From Azoarcus sp. (GTDB lineage: Bacteria > Pseudomonadota > Gammaproteobacteria > Burkholderiales > Rhodocyclaceae), in assembly GCA_031258035.1 (NCBI GenBank), contig JAIRNL010000298.1, positions 1 to 5,735 of the forward strand: a DNA stretch of 5,735 nucleotides. Reading direction: 5' to 3'. How positions within the stretch are numbered: the first letter of the stretch is position 1; each line of letters begins with the position of its first letter. The notes under the pieces were generated by a model. It had not been told where the DNA came from and searched no databases. It was given only the letters and a program-made list of their open reading frames with translations. Positions 1 to 5,735 of this stretch are shown piece after piece. Made by a program: the position numbers and the translations under genes.

Positions 1-465
1 CCGGCGTGGCGCGCGCTCGATTTCGATGCCGGCGCGAGCGTATTCGTAAAGCGGTTTGCCATTGCGTTTGAGCGCCGAATGCATCGGCGGCGTCTGTTCG
101 ATTTCGCCGGTGAAGCGCATGAGCGCCTGGCTTAATTCGATTTCGTTTACCGTTACCGGCTTCGTCGACAGCACTTCGCCATCGGCGTCGCCGCTGTCGG
201 TGGCGATGCCAAGCCGCACGCCGGCTTCGTAGACTTTGTCGGCGTCGAGCAGCATTTGCGAGAATTTGGTGGCCTCGCCGAAGGTGAGCGGCAATAGACC
301 GCAAGCCAGTGGGTCGAGGGTGCCGGTGTGGCCGGCCTTGCGGGCGTTCAGGAGGTGGCGCGCGGTTTGCAGGGCTGCATTGGAACTCATCCCCGCCGGT
401 TTGTCGAGCAGGAGTACGCCGTCGATGGCACGGCGGGCGATGCGGGCGGATGGGGCAGGACGCAT
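1..465 (-). CDS. truB: tRNA pseudouridine(55) synthase TruB (5' half, truncated by window edge)
   Basis: TruB isomerises uridine 55 in the T-psi-C arm of tRNAs to pseudouridine in the cytoplasm. The 155 visible residues carry the family signatures: GVLLLDKPAGMSSN (about 16-29), then GHTGTLDPLACG (45-56), whose Asp51 is the expected catalytic aspartate. Next come a Tyr in DADKVYEAGVRLG (about 75-87), the TDSGDADGE stretch, and PPMHSALKRNGKPLYEYAR before the edge. E. coli TruB is about 314 residues (recalled), so roughly the C-terminal half, including the PUA-like domain, is missing only because the window ends. Cys55 replaces the more usual Thr or Ser after DPLA, which is not a catalytic position. 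The ATG at 465 was chosen because it leaves 15 residues before GVLLLDKP, as is common in the family. It has no Shine-Dalgarno, and an in-frame ATG at 528 would add 21 residues. TruB follows rbfA after a 96-nt gap. Confidence 0.95.
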   Translation of the reverse strand, partial: MRPAPSARIARRAIDGVLLLDKPAGMSSNAALQTARHLLNARKAGHTGTLDPLACGLLPLTFGEATKFSQMLLDADKVYEAGVRLGIATDSGDADGEVLSTKPVTVNEIELSQALMRFTGEIEQTPPMHSALKRNGKPLYEYARAGIEIERAPRR

Positions 466-561
466 GGTGGTCGTTGCGGCGTAACGGGAAGAGGGGAGGG
501 GAGGATTTCCGTGCGCTGGGCGGCGCATTTCCCGCCCGCCGCGCGAGACGGCAGGCAGTCG
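466..561 (-). other. rbfA-truB intergenic leader, C-rich and without Shine-Dalgarno
   Basis: This is the only sizeable gap between genes in the window (96 nt, against 3 to 19 nt elsewhere). Read on the transcribed sense it has two halves. The rbfA-proximal half is GC-rich and holds a 6-bp hairpin (518-537). The truB-proximal 43 nt (508-466) contain 23 C and only 4 G by direct count, including a pyrimidine tract of CCTCCCCTCCCCTC type. No purine-rich ribosome binding site precedes the ATG at 465. No T-run terminator is present, so transcription into truB probably continues. The truB frame is open throughout the leader from 528 onward, so part of it could be coding if translation starts at 528. 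Confidence 0.6.
518..537 (-). repeat. Inverted repeat / possible RNA hairpin ahead of truB
   Basis: On the minus strand GGGCGG is followed after 8 nt by CCGCCC, giving a perfect 6-bp all-GC stem. The loop contains an ATG (528-526) that is in frame with truB. No U-rich tail follows, so this is not a canonical intrinsic terminator. In such GC-rich DNA a 6-bp stem can occur by chance; a regulatory role is only a possibility. Confidence 0.35.
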
Positions 562-954
562 TCAGTTTTCCGGTGTTTCGCCCGTTGCGTGGGTGCGCGC
601 TTCGTCTTCGCGTACGGCCTGGTCGATCAATTGCGACAGGCGGCTGCCTTCTTCCACCGAGCGATCGTAGTGGAAGTGCAGTTCGGGCAGGGTGTGGATG
701 CGGATGCGCTTGCCCAATTCACGGCGCAGAAAGCCGCTCGCGCGCTGGAGTCCGTCGAGGATGGCCGGTGCATTTCCGGCACCGCCCATCGCAGTGAAGA
801 ACACTTTGGCGTGGGCGTAGTCGGGGGTGAGTTCGACGTCGGTGATCGAGACGAAACCCACGCGAGGGTCTTTCATCTCCAGTTGGATCAGTTCAGCCAG
901 TTCGCGGCGGATTTGCCCGGCCACGCGCTGGCTGCGCGAATATTCTTTCGGCAT
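562..954 (-). CDS. rbfA: 30S ribosome-binding factor RbfA
   Basis: RbfA is a small KH-fold protein that binds the immature 30S subunit near the 5' end of 16S rRNA and is needed for late maturation and cold adaptation (family knowledge). The 130-residue protein matches the usual length (E. coli about 133). Visible marks are the N-terminal helix RSQRVAGQIRRELAELI, the strand segment MKDPRVGFVSITDVELTPDYAHAKVFF (about 27-53), and the Ala-x-Gly kink at A72-S73-G74 that replaces the GxxG loop of classical KH domains. ELHFHYDRSVEEGSRLSQLI (91-110) follows, then a short polar tail. The ATG at 954 begins MPKEYSRSQR, typical of the family. It starts only 3 nt after the infB stop, and its likely Shine-Dalgarno (AGGA, 969-966) lies inside the last codons of infB, so translational coupling to infB is likely. 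The stop is TGA at 564-562. Confidence 0.97.
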   Translation of the reverse strand: MPKEYSRSQRVAGQIRRELAELIQLEMKDPRVGFVSITDVELTPDYAHAKVFFTAMGGAGNAPAILDGLQRASGFLRRELGKRIRIHTLPELHFHYDRSVEEGSRLSQLIDQAVREDEARTHATGETPEN

Positions 955-957
955 TGT

Positions 958-3834
958 TCAGAGCGTCCTGGCTACTTCGCGGATCTCGAACACTTCGAGC
1001 TGGTCGCCGATCTGGATGTCGTTGTGGCCACGTAGTTGCAGGCCACACTCGTAGCCGGATTTGACTTCCTTGACGTCGTCCTTGAAACGCTTGAGCGATT
1101 CCAGTTCGCCCGCCCACAGCACGGTATGGTCGCGCAGTAGACGAACCGAGGAGCCGCGCCGCACCAGGCCTTCGAGCACGTAGCAGCCGGCTACCGCGCC
1201 CACTCTGGAGATGGTGAACACCTGGCGGATTTCGACCAGGCCGATGATTTCCTCGCGTTTTTCCGGCGACAGCATGCCGGAGAGCGCTGCCTTGACCTCG
1301 TCTACGGCATCGTAAATGATGTCGTAATAGCGGATGTCGACCCCGAAGCTTTCGGCAAGTTTCCTTGCCCCGGAATCGGCGCGGGTGTTGAAGCCGATGA
1401 TGACCGCTTCCGATGCCTGAGCCAGATTGACGTCGGATTCGGAGATCGCGCCCACGCCGGCATGGATGACGCGCACCTTGACTTCGTCGGTGGAGAGCTT
1501 TTGCAGCGATTGAGCCAGCGCTTCCTGGGAGCCTTGTACGTCGGCCTTGATGATGAGCGCAAGGCTCTTGGCTTCGCCTTCGCCGATTTGCTCGAACATG
1601 TTTTCGAGCTTGGTTGCCTGTTGTTTGGCGAGCTTGACGTCGCGGAACTTGCCTTGACGGAAGAGCGCGATTTCGCGCGCTTTTTTCTCGTCGGTGAGTA
1701 CGATGGCCTCGTCGCCGGCCGCGGGGACTTCCGAGAGGCCGAGAATTTCGACGGGAATGGCCGGGCCGGCTTCGTCGATGCTGGCCCCGCTCTCGTCGAG
1801 CATGGCGCGGATGCGGCCGAAGGTTGCTCCCACCAGCATCACGTCGCCGCGCCGCAAGGTGCCGGACTGCACGAGGAGGGAGGCGACCGGGCCGCGTCCC
1901 TTGTCGAGCCGCGCTTCGACGATCAGGCCCTTGGCGGGGGCGTCGACCGGCGCCCGGAGGTCGAGCACGTCGGCCTGGAGCAGCACGGCTTCGAGCAGGT
2001 CGTCGACGCCCGCGCCGCTTTTGGCCGAGACTGCCGCGAACAGGATGTCGCCGCCGTATTCTTCCGGCACGACTTCTTCGGCGATCAATGCTTGCTTGAC
2101 TTTTTCGATATTGGCCGCCGGTTTGTCGATCTTGGTGATGGCCACCACCAGCGGCACGCCCGCCGCCTTGGCGTGGTGGATGGCCTCGCGCGTTTGCGGC
2201 ATCACGCCGTCGTCGGCAGCGACGACCAGGATGACGATGTCGGTCGCCTGCGCGCCGCGCGCCCGCATGGCGGTGAAGGCTTCGTGCCCGGGGGTGTCGA
2301 GGAAGGTGATCATGCCGCGCGGCGTTTCCACGTGGTAGGCGCCGATGTGCTGGGTGATGCCGCCGGCTTCGCCCGCCGCGACCTTGGCGCGGCGGATGTA
2401 GTCGAGCAGCGAGGTCTTGCCGTGGTCGACGTGGCCCATCACGGTCACTACCGGGGCGCGCGGCAGGTATTCGTAGTCCTTGTGTTCGTCGGCTTCGGCA
2501 AGGAAGGCGTCCGGGTCGTCGAGCTTGGCGGCGAACGCCTTGTGGCCCATGTCTTCGACGAGGATCATCGCGGTTTCCTGGTCGAGCACTTGGTTGATCG
2601 TGACCATCATGCCCATCTTCATCAGCGTCTTGATGACTTCGGTGGCCTTGATCGCCATCTTGTGGGCGAGTTCGGCCACGGAGATGGTTTCGGGGACGTG
2701 TACTTCGCGCACGATGGGTTCGTTCGGCGCCTGGAAGGCGGAGGCGCGCTCTTCGGCATGGCTGCGTCCGCCGCCGTGCCGACCGCCGGATTTCGCGCCG
2801 CGCCAGGCATTGCCGGCGGCGCTGGCTGTGACGTCGCCCCGGGTCTTGAGGCCGCCGCGGCGTTTGCTGGCGCTGTCGTTGTCGCGGGTACTGCCGGGGC
2901 CGCGCTTGCTGGCTTCGCGCGCGGGTTTTTTCTCTTCGCCCTTGGGCGGACGGTGGAGGGTGCCGGTGGTGCTTTTTTTGTCCGCGGCAGCCTTGGCGGC
3001 AGGCGCTTCTTTTTCCTTGGGTGGCAGCGGCGTGTGCGTGCGGGCCTCTTTTTCCTGGCGTCGGGCTTCGGCGGCGGCCTTGGTGGCGGCTTCGCGTTCC
3101 TGGCGCGCGCGCAGGTCGGCTTGCTGGCGTTCGCGCAGTTCGCGGTGACGGCGGGATTCCTGTTCGCGCGTTGCGAGTTCTTCCTGGCTCAGGATCTGGG
3201 TAATCGGCGGCGTCGTGGTGACGATGCGCTTGCGCCGGGCAACGGGCGGCTGTTTGTTCGCGGGCGCTGCGGTTTCGGCGGCGGCTTGCGGCGGGGTTTG
3301 CGCCGGCGCGCTTTCGCTTTCGGTGGACGCGGTTTGCGCCAGGACGGCATCGAGAGGCGCGGTCTCGGAGACGGGCTCCAGTTTCGGGAAGTGTTCAGGT
3401 ACCGGCGCCGTCGGCAGCGGCGTTGGCTCGACCTTGGTCGTGACGGGTTCTTCCGTCGGCTTCGGGGGAGGCACGGCCTCGGCTTCGGGCGGCGTGGAGG
3501 GCACGGGGGCGGCCTCGGTGACGGCGGCTTCGGCGACGTCGTCGCGTTTGACGAAGACCCGTTTCTTGCGCACTTCGACCTGCACGGTGCGCGCGCGCCC
3601 GGTGGCGTCGGTGGCGCGGATTTCCGAGGTTTGCTTGCGGGTCAGGGTGATCTTGCCTTTTCTGGCATCGCCGTGCGATTCACGCAGGTAGGCAAGCAGA
3701 CGCGATTTGTCCTGCTCGGTGAGCAAGTCTTTTTCGTCGAACTTGTCGACGCCGGCGCGCTTCAACTGTTCCAGTAGCGCCTCCGCCGGCATTTTCAGTT
3801 CGCCGGCAAACTGGGTTACGCTCATCCCTTCCAT
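958..3834 (-). CDS. infB: Translation initiation factor IF-2
   Basis: IF2 is the GTPase that delivers fMet-tRNA to the 30S subunit and promotes 50S joining. The 958-residue protein shows an N-terminal IF2_N domain (about 4-52) and the conserved proteobacterial ITLTRKQTSEI...KKRVFVKRD block (61-98). A Pro/Ala/Glu-rich linker (about 100-200), an Arg/Glu-rich probable coiled coil (about 215-265) and a basic Gly-rich segment (about 300-360) follow, then a second IF2_N domain (about 375-435). The GTPase domain has G1 GHVDHGKT (467-474, Lys473), G2 GGITQH (491-496), G3 DTPGH (513-517, catalytic His517), G4 TKID (567-570, Thr where Asn is usual) and G5 SAK (603-605). Domains II and III follow, and a C2 initiator-tRNA-binding domain fills about 860-958, with GYECG at 927-931. 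E. coli IF2 is 890 residues; the excess is in the linker. ATG 3834 was chosen because a GGGAG lies 7 nt upstream; GTG 3837 and ATG 3825 are alternatives. The stop is TGA at 960-958. Confidence 0.98.
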   Translation of the reverse strand: MEGMSVTQFAGELKMPAEALLEQLKRAGVDKFDEKDLLTEQDKSRLLAYLRESHGDARKGKITLTRKQTSEIRATDATGRARTVQVEVRKKRVFVKRDDVAEAAVTEAAPVPSTPPEAEAVPPPKPTEEPVTTKVEPTPLPTAPVPEHFPKLEPVSETAPLDAVLAQTASTESESAPAQTPPQAAAETAAPANKQPPVARRKRIVTTTPPITQILSQEELATREQESRRHRELRERQQADLRARQEREAATKAAAEARRQEKEARTHTPLPPKEKEAPAAKAAADKKSTTGTLHRPPKGEEKKPAREASKRGPGSTRDNDSASKRRGGLKTRGDVTASAAGNAWRGAKSGGRHGGGRSHAEERASAFQAPNEPIVREVHVPETISVAELAHKMAIKATEVIKTLMKMGMMVTINQVLDQETAMILVEDMGHKAFAAKLDDPDAFLAEADEHKDYEYLPRAPVVTVMGHVDHGKTSLLDYIRRAKVAAGEAGGITQHIGAYHVETPRGMITFLDTPGHEAFTAMRARGAQATDIVILVVAADDGVMPQTREAIHHAKAAGVPLVVAITKIDKPAANIEKVKQALIAEEVVPEEYGGDILFAAVSAKSGAGVDDLLEAVLLQADVLDLRAPVDAPAKGLIVEARLDKGRGPVASLLVQSGTLRRGDVMLVGATFGRIRAMLDESGASIDEAGPAIPVEILGLSEVPAAGDEAIVLTDEKKAREIALFRQGKFRDVKLAKQQATKLENMFEQIGEGEAKSLALIIKADVQGSQEALAQSLQKLSTDEVKVRVIHAGVGAISESDVNLAQASEAVIIGFNTRADSGARKLAESFGVDIRYYDIIYDAVDEVKAALSGMLSPEKREEIIGLVEIRQVFTISRVGAVAGCYVLEGLVRRGSSVRLLRDHTVLWAGELESLKRFKDDVKEVKSGYECGLQLRGHNDIQIGDQLEVFEIREVARTL
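966..969 (-). promoter_or_regulatory. Probable ribosome binding site of rbfA, inside infB
   Basis: AGGA on the minus strand lies 11 nt before the rbfA ATG, within the final sense codons of infB. It is weak and slightly far from the start, which fits re-initiation by ribosomes finishing infB. Confidence 0.5.
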
Positions 3835-3841
3835 CACAAGA

Positions 3842-3846
3842 CTCCC
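3842..3846 (-). promoter_or_regulatory. Ribosome binding site of infB (decides the start)
   Basis: GGGAG on the minus strand sits between the nusA stop (3848) and infB. It is 4 nt from GTG 3837, 7 nt from ATG 3834 and 16 nt from ATG 3825, so spacing best supports ATG 3834 (protein beginning MEGMSV). Confidence 0.7.
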
Positions 3847-3847
3847 G

Positions 3848-5332
3848 TCATTCTTTCTCGATCTCGAACCAGTGGGCGCGCGCGACCGAAATCAACGCGC
3901 TGGCGCGCTCTTCGCCGATGCCGGTCAGTTCGACCAGTTCGTCGGCCGCGAGATCAGCCAGATCGTCCCGTGTCCGGATTTCCTGGCTGGCGAGCTTGGC
4001 CGCCAGCGTTCTGTCCATGCCTTCAAGCGAGAGCAGGTCGTCGGCGACGCCTTCGAGTTTTTCCTCGGTGACGATGGCCTCGGTGAGCAGCACGTCGCGG
4101 GCGCGATTGCGCAGTTCATTGACGGTAGCTTCGTCGAAGTCCTCGATTTCGAGCATCTCGGCCAGCGGCACGTAGGCAATTTCTTCAAGCGAGGAGAAAC
4201 TTTCGTCGATCAGGATGTTGGCCACATCTTCGTCGACGTCGAGTTTTTCCATGAAGAGGGCGCGCAGTTCGCCGCGTTCCTGTTCGGTGCGGGTGGCGGA
4301 TTCCTGTTCGCTCATCAGGTTGATCGTCCATCCGGTCAGTTCGGAGGCGAGCTTGACGTTCTGGCCGTTGCGTCCGATCGAGATGGCGAGGTTGTTTTCG
4401 TCTACCACCACGTCCATCGCGTGCGCTTCTTCGTCGACCACGATGGAGACGACTTCGGCGGGCTGGAGCGCCGCTATGACGAATTGGGCCGGGTCGGAGG
4501 CCCAGACGATGATGTCGATCTGCTCATTGGCGATTTCGCCCCTGACCGCCGTTACCCGCGAGCCGCGCAGGCCGACGCAGGTGCCGATGGGGTCGATGCG
4601 CTGGTCGTTGGCCTTGACCGCGATCTTGGCGCGCAGGCCGGGATCGCGGGCGCATGCCTTGATTTCGAGCAGGCCGTCCTCGATCTCGGGGACTTCCAGC
4701 TCGAAGAGCTTCATCAGGAATTCGGGTACCGTGCGCGACAGGATCAACTGCGGGCCGCGCACGCCGCGGTCGATCTTGAGAAGATAGGCTTTCACGCGAT
4801 CGCCGGTGCGCAGGTTCTCGCGCGGGATCTGCTGGTCGCGCGGCAGCACCGCTTCCATGCGGCCTACCTCGATGATGGCATTGCCGCGTTCGACGCGCTT
4901 TATCATGCCGGAGACGAGGAATTCCTCACGTTCGAGAAAGTCGTTGAGTACTTGCTCGCGCTCGGCGTCGCGGATTTTCTGCAGGATGACCTGCTTGGCC
5001 GCCTGCGCGCCGATGCGCCCGAAGTCGATCGGTTCCAGCGCTTCTTCGATGTATTCGCCCGGTTCGATGTCCGGGCGGATTTCGCGCGCGTCGATGATGC
5101 CCATTTCGGCCTTGTCGTTGGTGACGTCTTCATCGGGCATGACCACCCAGCGCCGGAAGGATTCGTAATCGCCGCTGCTCCGGTCGACGCTCACCCGCAC
5201 ATCGGCATCGTCATGGATGCGCTTCTTGGTCGCGGAGGCAAGCGCCGATTCCAGGGCGGCGAACACGATGTCCTTGGCGACGTTCTTTTCGCGCGCCAGC
5301 GCATCGACCAGCAACAGAATCTCGCGGCTCAT
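3848..5332 (-). CDS. nusA: Transcription elongation/termination/antitermination factor NusA
   Basis: NusA binds RNA polymerase near the RNA exit channel and modulates pausing, intrinsic and Rho-dependent termination, and rRNA antitermination. The 494-residue product is close to E. coli NusA (495). Domains in order are an RNA polymerase-binding N-terminal domain (about 1-125), an S1 domain (about 135-200, from FLVSGMIKRVERGNAIIEVG), KH1 (about 202-275, GLRG loop at 254-257), KH2 (about 280-345, GRNG loop at 320-323), and two acidic helix-hairpin-helix repeats (about 365-420 and 440-490, the second with LTGIGEERA). The two acidic repeats are the proteobacterial arrangement that contacts the polymerase alpha C-terminal domain and autoinhibits RNA binding. 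ATG 5332 gives MSREILLLVDALAREK, the usual family start, with GGAGG 10 nt upstream; the open frame extends further upstream over rimP but that part is not NusA-like. It lies 19 nt after rimP and 13 nt before infB. The stop is TGA. Confidence 0.98.
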   Translation of the reverse strand: MSREILLLVDALAREKNVAKDIVFAALESALASATKKRIHDDADVRVSVDRSSGDYESFRRWVVMPDEDVTNDKAEMGIIDAREIRPDIEPGEYIEEALEPIDFGRIGAQAAKQVILQKIRDAEREQVLNDFLEREEFLVSGMIKRVERGNAIIEVGRMEAVLPRDQQIPRENLRTGDRVKAYLLKIDRGVRGPQLILSRTVPEFLMKLFELEVPEIEDGLLEIKACARDPGLRAKIAVKANDQRIDPIGTCVGLRGSRVTAVRGEIANEQIDIIVWASDPAQFVIAALQPAEVVSIVVDEEAHAMDVVVDENNLAISIGRNGQNVKLASELTGWTINLMSEQESATRTEQERGELRALFMEKLDVDEDVANILIDESFSSLEEIAYVPLAEMLEIEDFDEATVNELRNRARDVLLTEAIVTEEKLEGVADDLLSLEGMDRTLAAKLASQEIRTRDDLADLAADELVELTGIGEERASALISVARAHWFEIEKE

Positions 5333-5342
5333 GTCAGGGAAA

Positions 5343-5347
5343 CCTCC
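5343..5347 (-). promoter_or_regulatory. Ribosome binding site of nusA
   Basis: A full GGAGG on the minus strand lies 10 nt before ATG 5332, in the 19-nt rimP/nusA gap. It is the strongest Shine-Dalgarno in the window and rules out the longer in-frame start upstream at 5653. Confidence 0.8.
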
Positions 5348-5351
5348 AGGA

Positions 5352-5735
5352 TCAAAATTTTGGAACGAGACGTGCTTTCTCGACATCGTCGAAGGCGACC
5401 AGGAGTTCCCCCTTGTCTGTGTCGACCACGACCGCGCCATCGCGCAGGCCCTGGAGCACGCCGGTAAAATTGCGTTGGTTGTCCACCGGCGCATGAGTGC
5501 GCAACCGTATTTCGTGTCCGGCGAAACGCTCGAAGTCGGTGGGTTTGAGAAGCGGGCGATCGAGCCCGGGCGAGGAGACTTCGAGGCGGTCGTAATCGAC
5601 GTTCTCGACCTCGAACAGCCGGGTGAGCTGGTGGCTGACCGTCGCGCAGTCATCCACGCTCACGCCGCGCGCGATGTCGATGAAAACGCGCAGCAACCGC
5701 CCGCGCGGCGAACTCTCGATCGTCACGAGCTCGAA
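5352..5735 (-). CDS. rimP: Ribosome maturation factor RimP (5' end missing)
   Basis: RimP binds free 30S subunits and assists assembly around ribosomal protein S12 (family knowledge). The 127 visible residues begin FELVTIESSPRGRLLRVFID, matching the usual start of the alpha/beta N-terminal domain just after a GLGYELV-like opening. VSVDDCATVSHQLTRLFE and the family signature YDRLEVSSPGLDRPL follow, then an SH3-like C-terminal domain (about residues 70-127 of the visible part) ending KARLVPKF. The frame is open to the window edge, so about 15-20 N-terminal residues are missing because the window ends. A GTG at 5726 falls in the conserved ELV motif and is not the true start. The stop is TGA at 5354-5352, and nusA follows after 19 nt. 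Confidence 0.95.
   Translation of the reverse strand, partial: FELVTIESSPRGRLLRVFIDIARGVSVDDCATVSHQLTRLFEVENVDYDRLEVSSPGLDRPLLKPTDFERFAGHEIRLRTHAPVDNQRNFTGVLQGLRDGAVVVDTDKGELLVAFDDVEKARLVPKF

Noticed and set aside
518..537. Hairpin after rbfA as an intrinsic terminator
   Set aside because: The stem is only 6 bp, the loop is 8 nt, and no T-rich tract follows on the sense strand; truB also normally continues the operon.
328..1035. 235-codon open frame on the plus strand opposite rbfA and the truB start
   Set aside because: It overlaps well-supported rbfA and truB coding sequence and has no recognisable domain; a shadow of GC-rich coding DNA.
1462..3777. 771-codon open frame on the plus strand opposite infB
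   Set aside because: It mirrors infB codons in exact antisense register. Its Gly/Asp/His/Arg-rich, repetitive translation shows no recognisable domain, and it is explained by avoidance of TTA, CTA and TCA in infB.
3707..5467. 586-codon open frame on the plus strand opposite nusA
   Set aside because: It has the same antisense-register explanation, spans unrelated gene boundaries, and its translation resembles no family I know.
5333..5653. Upstream in-frame extension of nusA to an ATG at 5653
   Set aside because: It would run through rimP in another frame, its sequence is not NusA-like, and ATG 5332 has a GGAGG at good spacing and the conserved MSREILLLVDALA start.
5724..5726. GTG at 5726 as the start of rimP
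   Set aside because: The frame stays open to the window edge and the codons before it complete the conserved FELV motif, so the true start is outside the window.

Overview
This window is a stretch of the conserved bacterial rimP-nusA-infB-rbfA-truB operon. All genes lie on the minus strand, so transcription runs from the right edge to the left edge. The DNA is visibly GC-rich, with GC-ending codons dominating. The protein sequences (a 494-residue NusA with two C-terminal acidic repeats, a 958-residue IF2 with a long N-terminal extension, and the exact gene order) suggest a betaproteobacterium, possibly a member of Rhodocyclales. This placement is from remembered family resemblance and not from a search; the class is more secure than the order.

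Layout in transcription order: the 3' part of rimP (5735-5352, start codon beyond the window), nusA (5332-3848), infB (3834-958), rbfA (954-562), and the 5' half of truB (465-1, running off the left edge). Gaps are 19 nt (rimP/nusA), 13 nt (nusA/infB), 3 nt (infB/rbfA) and 96 nt (rbfA/truB). No terminator-like hairpin with a T run, tRNA, rRNA, mobile element or CRISPR array was seen. No promoter was identified; the operon promoter should lie to the right of the window.

The genes share a theme of making and starting up ribosomes. RimP and RbfA are 30S maturation factors, IF2 brings initiator tRNA to the ribosome, TruB makes pseudouridine 55 in tRNA, and NusA controls transcript elongation, pausing and antitermination. 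The window is core genome with no accessory island, and I found no new system in it. The points most worth a second look are small: the leader between rbfA and truB (a C-rich, G-poor stretch with no Shine-Dalgarno, preceded by a hairpin whose loop holds an in-frame ATG), a Thr in place of the usual Asn in the IF2 G4 motif, and a 377-residue methionine-free linker in IF2.
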